Source: Lutjanus erythropterus (Eukaryota > Chordata > Actinopteri > Lutjaniformes > Lutjanidae). Taken from it: a stretch of 64,000 nt of DNA. Under the pieces are notes generated by a model. The model was not told where the DNA came from. It saw only the letters and a list, made by a program, of their open reading frames with translations, and made no database searches. Shown here one piece after another: positions 54,156 to 64,000 of this stretch. The stretch covers positions 20,724,695 through 20,788,694 of the forward strand of contig CM034606.1 of the NCBI GenBank assembly GCA_020091685.1. The letters run 5' to 3'. The position numbers were made by a program, and so were the translations under genes. Each line of letters opens with the position of its first letter. Positions within the stretch are counted from its first letter, which is position 1.

Positions 54156-57000
54156 TTTTAAATATTTTACAAGTCATTAAAAATAACACAAATCTGAAAA
54201 TAAATGGGTGAAATAATGAATGAAATCGACAGGAGAGCGAGCCTGCGCTGTCGATGGAGCCTTCTTAATAATACAACATTATCCTTATTTGCCCTCTTCA
54301 CTCAAATCAAAGGGCTGGACATTTATGCATGAGTGACATCAACCCTGCAATTAAGTTGGCCATTTAAATGAGAGAAGGCCTTCCTCACCTCGCCTGTTTG
54401 TTTTTTTTCCCCCTCTTCTCTTCTCTTTTTTTTTTTTCTCCTATTCCCCTCTCTGTTTGATGATGGGAGAGGGTGAGCTAGAATTAGGGCGATGGGTCTT
54501 CCTTTGAGTGTCAGCCTAAAATGATCAGAGTAAAGATAAGAGGGTCTAGCAGCCCTCAAATCAGTCAAAGTGCCAAAGTCGGCCTTTTTCTCCTCAATTA
54601 CCGGGTCTGTGAAGCCAGGGAGTGGAAGGCGCCGAGCCTGCTGCATTACTAAAGAGACAATCTATTTCCCCTTTGACCAGAGGGAGAGAAATCATTATGG
54701 CATGATTAGTAGCTTCGGCAGTGGGCGAGCATGGAGGTACTACAGGAGAATCGTATTAATTGCCTCAGACCGAGGCATGAGCAGGATTGTTTTAACGTTG
54801 ATTTGTGGACCTGTATGACTAGCTGTCGGAGATAAAAGCTGATGTCAGGTCTTAGTTATACTGGCAGACTTCGGGCTTGATGTCAAAATGAGCTTCCACC
54901 ACGGCTGCCCTGGAAGTCTTTCTCTATATGCCTGTCGATGTCTTCCTCTTTGTCTTTCTTCACACTTCATAGTTTTCCTTTACGCCTCCCACTATCCCTC
55001 CCTCTACACCCCCCCCTTCAGATGGACTACACACCACCCCACCCCTTCCCACACTCCCTTTCTCTCTCTCTCTCTCCTCCAACTGATAGCTGCCTTGGCC
55101 GATTATTTCATCCAGTGCGGTCCACTGAGAGCCTCCTCTCCCGGCTTTGGAAGAGCTTTAATTAGCCATGTTAATATCCCCTTCATTGGCCTTAATATCA
55201 CTCAACACCTTCCTCCATCTCAGCGGCCACCAGGGTCCCCCTGTCCTGTCAGAACAGCTGATTATTGAGAAGGATAGCTTTAATCAAACCTAATTGCAGT
55301 TCATTCTTTCTCTCTATCCCCCTTTGCCCTCCATTGCCAACATCTAATGGCAGCGACGACTTGATATCCCATTAAAAAACAATTAAACAACCTCCTTTTG
55401 TCTCCGTGCGTGCCAAAACACCAGCACAAACTTCTGTAGATATTTAAGAAGTAAAAGAGAGGGAGAGGGGCCTTGTCTTAATTGCTCTCCTTTTCACCAA
55501 GGACCAATTTGCACTGTGCTCATGGAGAATCTTAACCAACTCAAATGTAATGGATGCTATAGCGCTGCCACTGCTGCGGACTATGAAAATTAAGCTTATC
55601 TTTTTAGCAGAGAAATTGTGCTTAATTGCCTTCATAACAGTAAACATAAAGGAGCTACTTTATGATCGCGTGGGCACTCAATTTCTTGTGTTTATTGTTT
55701 CTTAACTTTTGCTTTCGCCGTAGTAGAAACAGTATGTAAAAGCATTAAAGTATCCAAGAAAAGAGACAAGACGAACTCTGAAAGTAATGCCTTTCTTTTA
55801 TGAAGTCAATGCATTGCCAAGGAAATGTATTCTATCTCTCGCCCTGACATAAATTGTCTACCAACGGGTGATGCATGTGCACACACATGCTCTCACACGC
55901 ACCCAACAAACACACACACTGGCCTTACCCAATCTGTATGAGAGGCGACAGACAAATAAAAGTCGTATTTCAGGTCTGCTTTCCGCAGATGTCTGCTGCT
56001 CTACATTATGACTCTTTGGGGAAATAAAAACAGGGTCAGGGAATTAGAGTACATAATGGTCATTTTGATGATCAGCCAACAGATGCAACCCGAAAACACA
56101 GTGAACACAATCAAGCGAAATGCACTAATGACAAGTCAGGTTTTTTATGGCCTCGCCACACACCGACAGGCAATCAGCATTCTGGCATGGGTTAAAACGT
56201 CTTTTATTGATGTCCGAGCCAAAGCTCCTTGGATGTGGAGTGAAAATATTTTCTCACCTCTCCTCTCCCTCCTGGGCCCTCAGCGAGGCACAAGGTATAG
56301 GAGTCTATCGAAGAACGCTTCTAAATGACCAGTGCATGTGTTAATGTGGCCAGGGTTAGAAGGGTCATTTCAGACTCTGATTTATGGCCTGGCCAGGATC
56401 CCACTGGGCGAAGGAGAAGTCTTAAGTGTTGTGAAAGCGTCCTCGCAGGCCACACAAGCCACTGTATTTAGCTGAATGAAATGGCCGTGCAATCTATGGT
56501 GCAATCTATGGTAATCCAATGAGCCGCTGTGATTCTGTGAGCCAAGGTAGTGTTACAATGGAAACCACAGTATTGCATATAGTAATGCTAGTGCAATGTG
56601 ATGAAAAATAAATATCATGGCACGGTGTTTATAATGAATCGGAGAAAGCAAAAGCACAATCAGTCATGATTCTGTGGGGAGAATTTGCAAAAAAAACAAC
56701 AAGTCAATTTCATTGTTTACTCTGTGTAGTTGTGTAAGATTTACACAATGGGCAACATCTGAGACAATTTTTCTTATTGGCCCCGTTGTTAATCTTCTTC
56801 TTTTTAAACTATTTTACGTCTGCGAGGCCACATCTGATATTCAGCTCTCAATACGAGGCTTTATCAACAAATTCTGCAGGAGAGGAAGGCAGCTTACAAA
56901 CTAACCAAGCCCAGATCTCACTCAGACGTGACATTTGTTCAGAGACGATTAGCCAGGTTGTAATTTGTGGCATAATTGCCTCACCCACCCACAAGTGCAT

Positions 57001-57048
57001 GGGTGTGTGTGTGTGTGCGTTATGCTTGTGTGTCTGTGTGTGTGTGGC
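57001..57048. repeat. (TG)n microsatellite
   Basis: Interrupted TG run. Confidence 0.9.
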
Positions 57049-57491
57049 ATACGGTGGTCCCAGGAGTGTCCGCCTAATTGCCTGACAGGACTATAAGTTT
57101 TGTGGCGCGCTCTCACCTTGTTAGGTCCTTTATCCCTGATGCTCTTCAAACAAGACCTGGTCACAGGTGGGCCTCATTTGCTTCCCTATTGAACAGGAGA
57201 ACTTTAATTGCACAGGGGGTGTCCTGGGATTAAAGAGGTGGGTGGAATATCAAGTGACTTCCTGTATGTTAGTGGCAGATGGGTGTTGGGAAAGACCCAT
57301 GAACTCAGGTGAGGCGATGAGATGACAAAGAGAGTGACGCTCTTCATTTTGAAATAAAAATAGCAAAGGTCATCACTATCTATAAAAATCAAGACCGGCT
57401 CTCTTTTGCTGTAGACTTATTTCTCTTCTTTAGTTCTTTAAAATTTTAGAAAAACTTTGATAGAAAAATAAAACTTATTAACTGATCCTCA

Positions 57492-57888
57492 CAGGACTGG
57501 GTATCAGTCAAAACATTTTGATACCCGTACCGGTAACCATGCCTTTACTTCAATTAGCGGTTCCTGAACTGTTCTTTTTCTATGCTAATTTTATAAAAAT
57601 CAGTTTGTACAAAAACTACATCACACACTATAGTACAAATCTTTACTTTCATTTTCAGCTTAAATTGAAGTTTTCTGTTTCAACTTTTTACTTTTCTGTT
57701 TAAGCGCCTTGGCATTTTTCCACACAGAGCAGTTTTACAACATTTAGAGAAAAAAAAACACAACTTGGAGATTTATTCCCAAGGTATTGAATTTCGTATT
57801 GACTGACAAGGCATTTTTCAATCCTCGATAGTACTGAAACAATTCAGCTGTGCCATGAAAGTATGAAAGTTCTTTTCCCAGCCCTAGA
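57492..57888. mobile_element. MITE-like remnant ('actgggtatc' end)
   Basis: The left part GGACTGGGTATCAGTCAAAA with 'gatacccgtaccggtaacc' and the right part ending 'cttttcccagccctag' resemble a fish repeat with CTGGGTATCG termini. The inverse is partial. It is immediately followed by the LINE fragment. Confidence 0.45.
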
Positions 57889-57904
57889 TCCTCAATAGGG
57901 TTTG

Positions 57905-58425
57905 GATCTAATTGATTTGTGATGGAATTGATTAAAGAAAAATCCTCAGCAACAGAAAATAAGGAATATACTGTAGTTGTTGTGTTAATAGATTCAAAAA
58001 AAGCATTTGACACTATTGATCATAGATTGTTATGAAGAAACTAGAAAGTGTGTGTGTGTTGAATTGCTGATGATCATGTGTGGTGTCTCACAAGGTTCAG
58101 TGCTGGTTGTTTTCTTGTACATTAATGATATTTGCAACGTATCAAAGTTTCTGAAGTTTGTTTTGTTTGCTGATGATGAATTTATTTTGTTTTGTTAAAG
58201 ATTTGAAGCAGCTTCTTGATAAAATGGAAACTTTAAAATGATGGTTTGAGATTAATAGAGTCATTAAATTTGGATATACTTGGGATACTGAAAAGTCAAC
58301 AATCTTGTACAAACTATGGCAGATAATCTTGAAATAGAAAAAGTGTATGAAAATAAATTTTGGAGAATTATTACCGACCACAGACTATGCTGGAAACCAC
58401 ATATAAATCATGAAAAGGTTTCATG
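57905..58425 (+). mobile_element. LINE (non-LTR retrotransposon) reverse-transcriptase fossil, copy 1
   Basis: Translation shows two reverse-transcriptase blocks: VLIDSKKAFDTIDHRLL, ending at a stop (58033-58035), and after a frameshift MCGVSQGSV...YINDI...KFVLFADD, the RT palm with the catalytic-type ADD. The segment normally between the blocks is largely deleted. The end reads DHRLCWKPHINH, also typical of this LINE class (jockey/CR1/L2-like, from memory). Clearly dead. It ends about 95 bp before exon 7. Confidence 0.8.
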
Positions 58426-58478
58426 ATTCTTAAATCCTCCTTACTTTGTCATTCATTAATTCAGCTTTAAAGGTATAA

Positions 58479-61130
<2,652 letters not shown>

Positions 61131-61317
61131 TAGACATTCTCCCATTTTTTTTACAACTCTTACACCTAGTGGCTTCTAGCTCCTTAGAATCTTTTGTTCC
61201 TCCATCACTTTTTGACTTTTTAAGTTGCTTTTTGCCTCACGCATACCTCTTATTGTGCCTTGACTGGAAATAGTATGCATCACACAAAGCATTAATCAGT
61301 TTGATATCACTAGTAGC

Positions 61318-61978
61318 AACAATAATACTCAGTTAGTCATCATTTTTTAAGTATTATACTATTTCCAGTTTTCTAATGCACCTACATTTGTCCTAAAAGC
61401 TGATGTGATACATGATCAAATTGCTTAAAAATCTGAATGAGCGGTAAGCTGCGCTGTGTTAAGGGTTTTTTTTCTTTGGACACACGCCGGACACTCCAAG
61501 TAGGCAGGGATGGAGAGAAAATAAAAGAATCGCTGATTCTGCCGTTCGATTCAGTTGTTGAAACTGAAAGCTCGTTTTGATAGATTCTGGATTTTATATT
61601 GAAATTGTGACCCTAAAAACAAATCTGAATTTCTGAGGGTCATGTGTGGGGTCCCACAAGGCTCAGCACTGGGCCCAGCGCTGTTTATATTATACATTAA
61701 TGATATCGTATCCAAGTCACTAAAGTTTGTGTTGCTTGCAGATTATACAAATTTATTTTTATTATTTTGGTAAAGATTTGAAGCAGCTTCTTTATACAGT
61801 CAACTACTGGATTAAAAACTTTAAAAAGATGGTTTGATATTAATAACTGATGACAATTACTATAATAACACTCAGTCAGTCATGATTTTTAAATGTTATA
61901 GTACTTCCCGTCTCCTAATGCACCTACATTTGTCCTAAAACCCGATGTGAAACATGATCAAATTGCTTAAGAATTTGG
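61318..61978 (+). repeat. Direct repeats (61318-61435 and 61860-61978) flanking a LINE fragment
   Basis: The two about 118-bp copies share 'ctcagt-agtcat', 'ctaatgcacctacatttgtc' and 'catgatcaaattgcttaa' and are roughly 85% identical by eye. They lie 542 bp apart, same orientation. Confidence 0.85.
61633..61850 (+). mobile_element. LINE reverse-transcriptase fossil, copy 2
   Basis: Translates as LRVMCGVPQGSALGPALFIL, then YINDIVSKSLKFVLLADYTN, the same RT region as the copy at 58073-58198. The second catalytic aspartate is lost (ADY instead of ADD). Downstream 'ggtaaagatttgaagcagct' matches copy 1. Dead fragment. Confidence 0.85.
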
Positions 61979-62559
61979 CTGTGAGGTCAATTTCCTGTCA
62001 TTGGGTTCTGCAGATTTAGCTGTGAGAGAGCTGAAACAGGGGGAGGAAAGAGAAAGAAGGAGAGAAAGGAGGAGGGGAGGGTGGGCTGATGGTGTGTGAG
62101 TGTGTGTGTGGAGTGGAGTGGGGGGGGGGGTGCCTATGAGAAAAACAGAACTTACTGTTTTTCTTCCAACTGATTCCATATGATAGACTGATTGCCTGCT
62201 CAGCCAAAAGAGAGAAAAGAAGGACCACCAAACCATGGGAAATCCAAAAAGTAAAATGCACCAAACATAACCTTCTGACCCTGGTGGCCTCCGCTCGCAG
62301 ATGGGAGCACACACAGCTGAAAGATTGCAAGAAAAAAAAAAAAAGGAGAAAACTGACTTGGGCCAATTGTGCAAATTGCTTATCTTCAGATTTCAAGAGC
62401 CAATTATGGCTGGGCAAACAGTTTATATACACCACTGACTAAAACAAGCTTCTCTACACATTAATGGGCATTAATGGTTCTATCACCAAAAGCAAATGTA
62501 ATGTTTAATACAACAACGACTAATAAAAAAAAAAAGACTAGACAATTAATATATCTCTG

Positions 62560-62810
62560 TGCTCTCTAGTCCTAGTGGGGGAAAAAGCTAATCTATTTGT
62601 TTTTGTCTTTATTAATGACTCCTCTACTGGAGAACAAAATCAAATAATTAAAGTCCTGCCCGGAGCACCAAAGTCATTATGTTCGCTGACGTTCTGTTTG
62701 TGTGTTTCACGTTTATGACACGATAGGTGTGGATCGCCTAGCAACCAGTTTCTTAATGAGGGGAGCAATTAAAGAGGTTGAGCCCTCGCCTCCATGTTCC
62801 CCCGCTCCCG
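62560..62810. promoter_or_regulatory. Candidate regulatory block with X-box-like site in intron 8
   Basis: Repeat-free. ATCGCC-T-AGCAAC at 62733-62745 is one base from the RFX X-box half-site pair (GTNRCC/RGYAAC). CTGACGTT nearby is a partial CRE. Inference only. Confidence 0.3.
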
Positions 62811-63814
62811 TGGGACCCCATGTGTTGTGTGTGCACGAGTGTGTGTCTATGCGTGCGTGCTCGTGTGTGTGCGTGTGTTCTTTACAGGTTACCCCAACCC
62901 ATCCTTTTTCTTCCTCTCTTCACCACACTCTTCAAAGCAGCAGAGTGACGCCCCGTAAAGCAAGAAAAGAAGCTATTGTCAACCGCCCAGTTGAACATGT
63001 CTTTGTCTAATAACTTTGATACACCTTCCCTCTGCTTTTTTTTTACCCTCCTCCTCCCAGGCTCGGCTCCATAACAAACTAATTTAACATGCATCAACAA
63101 CGATCACTCGCTTTGTTTGAGTCACCTTTAACAAACAGAGATGTGAAGAAAAAGGAGACCCGAGTCATAAAATGTAATTCCAGCCATGTCCTCCATAGTG
63201 CTCTGACAACTAGCAGGCAGACAGACAGCGTGCTTTAAATTAGCAACACATTCTTCCTTGTGAGTTCACTGGGCAAGAAGCCTCAGATATGTGACTGGCT
63301 GACTTGTTCCATTTAAAATATTTTTATTGTGAGGCATCATGTTCAAAGATGACAAAGTATGGTAATGCCATGCTTAATTTCCATATAAACAAACGTAACA
63401 GAACACAGGAGAAACATTCCCCCTACATATCAAAAATGAATTAATTGATCCTGAAAATGAACTGTTAAAGCAACACATAATATACACAACATATGAATCT
63501 GTGACTTATGCACGCACTAATTCTTGCTTTTAGTTATTAAAATGTTCTTTTTATTTTTGTACAATATGCTAAGAGTATTATTGATGTCTTTTCAGTTGTC
63601 TATTGCACTGATTAGACTATCATAAATTACAGATTGTTGACGTCATTTCGCCTGTTTTATACCAGATGATGGAAAATGCATCTAACTCCAGGAGGAATTT
63701 GTGATTAAAAAAAAAGTTAATGCCACTTAAGACAAACTTAGCTGCTGGAAAGAAATTTTAAAATGACCGTGACACATCTGTCACCTGTGTCATGCTATGC
63801 TTTGTAGTGAATAT

Positions 63815-63892
63815 ATGTACATGTATATATATATATATGATATGTATGTGTATATGTAGATATATATAGATATATATATATATTTTTTTTTT
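63815..63892. repeat. TA-rich microsatellite with T tract
   Basis: (TA)n mixed with GATA units, followed by a run of T. Confidence 0.9.
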
Positions 63893-64000
63893 TAAATTAA
63901 CAGATAATCTGATTAAAGGTCAGTTTTCTCCAAGTTATTCTTTCCATTTTAATCCTTCTGACATGACACATTCACCCCCAATTTCCCTGTCCTGAATTTC

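Noticed and set aside
62016..62435. Overlapping 135-139 codon minus-strand frames in intron 8
   Set aside because: Thr-His and Ser-Pro repeats are translations of the TG/G and GA tracts.

Overview
The window is vertebrate nuclear DNA, almost certainly from a teleost fish. It has GT-AG introns, CA/TG and AAT microsatellites, and many short terminal-inverted-repeat DNA transposons. Several of these (the 'fewer than 600 bp, CACTGTAAAAA', 'gctgggtgatat' and 'ttgggctttggga...cagccct' types) I know from ray-finned fish, especially percomorphs. That placement rests on memory of repeat families and was not searched.

One protein-coding gene is supported: the 5' part of an early B-cell factor (COE family) transcription factor gene on the + strand. 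The conceptual protein begins [20 protein letters not shown] and continues [13 protein letters not shown], which fits EBF3 rather than EBF1 (QGAGVLDANTAAQ) or EBF2. Eight coding exons are present: 10767-10897, 11189-11345, 11643-11706, 11966-12021, 13848-13921, 15627-15695, 58520-58601 and 60930-61071. They join in frame into 258 complete codons, covering the N-terminus and the DNA-binding domain with its HCCC zinc knuckle. The IPT/TIG, helix-loop-helix and C-terminal transactivation parts must lie beyond position 64000.

Layout. Positions 1-10766 are 5' flank and leader, with several old DNA-transposon copies, two regulatory-looking blocks (6241-6460 and 7590-8110) and the promoter/leader. 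Exons 1-4 are packed into 1.3 kb (10.7-12.0 kb). Introns 4 and 5 are about 1.8 and 1.7 kb. Intron 6 is about 42.8 kb and makes up two thirds of the window. It alternates transposon remnants and microsatellites with repeat-free, motif-dense blocks that look like conserved non-coding enhancers (19.2-20.4, 41.6-42.0, 43.2-43.6 and 44.4-44.9 kb among others). Exons 7 and 8 follow, each near fossil LINE reverse-transcriptase sequence.

The best candidates for a second look are: two related TTAA-flanked transposons, each with an internal duplication separated by different 'filler' DNA that matches sequence 1.5-1.9 kb away; a pair of in-frame 5' splice sites 24 nt apart at the end of exon 8; a nuclear-receptor half-site cluster; and homeodomain-site clusters deep in intron 6. 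I found no second gene, tRNA, rRNA, CRISPR array or other self-contained system.
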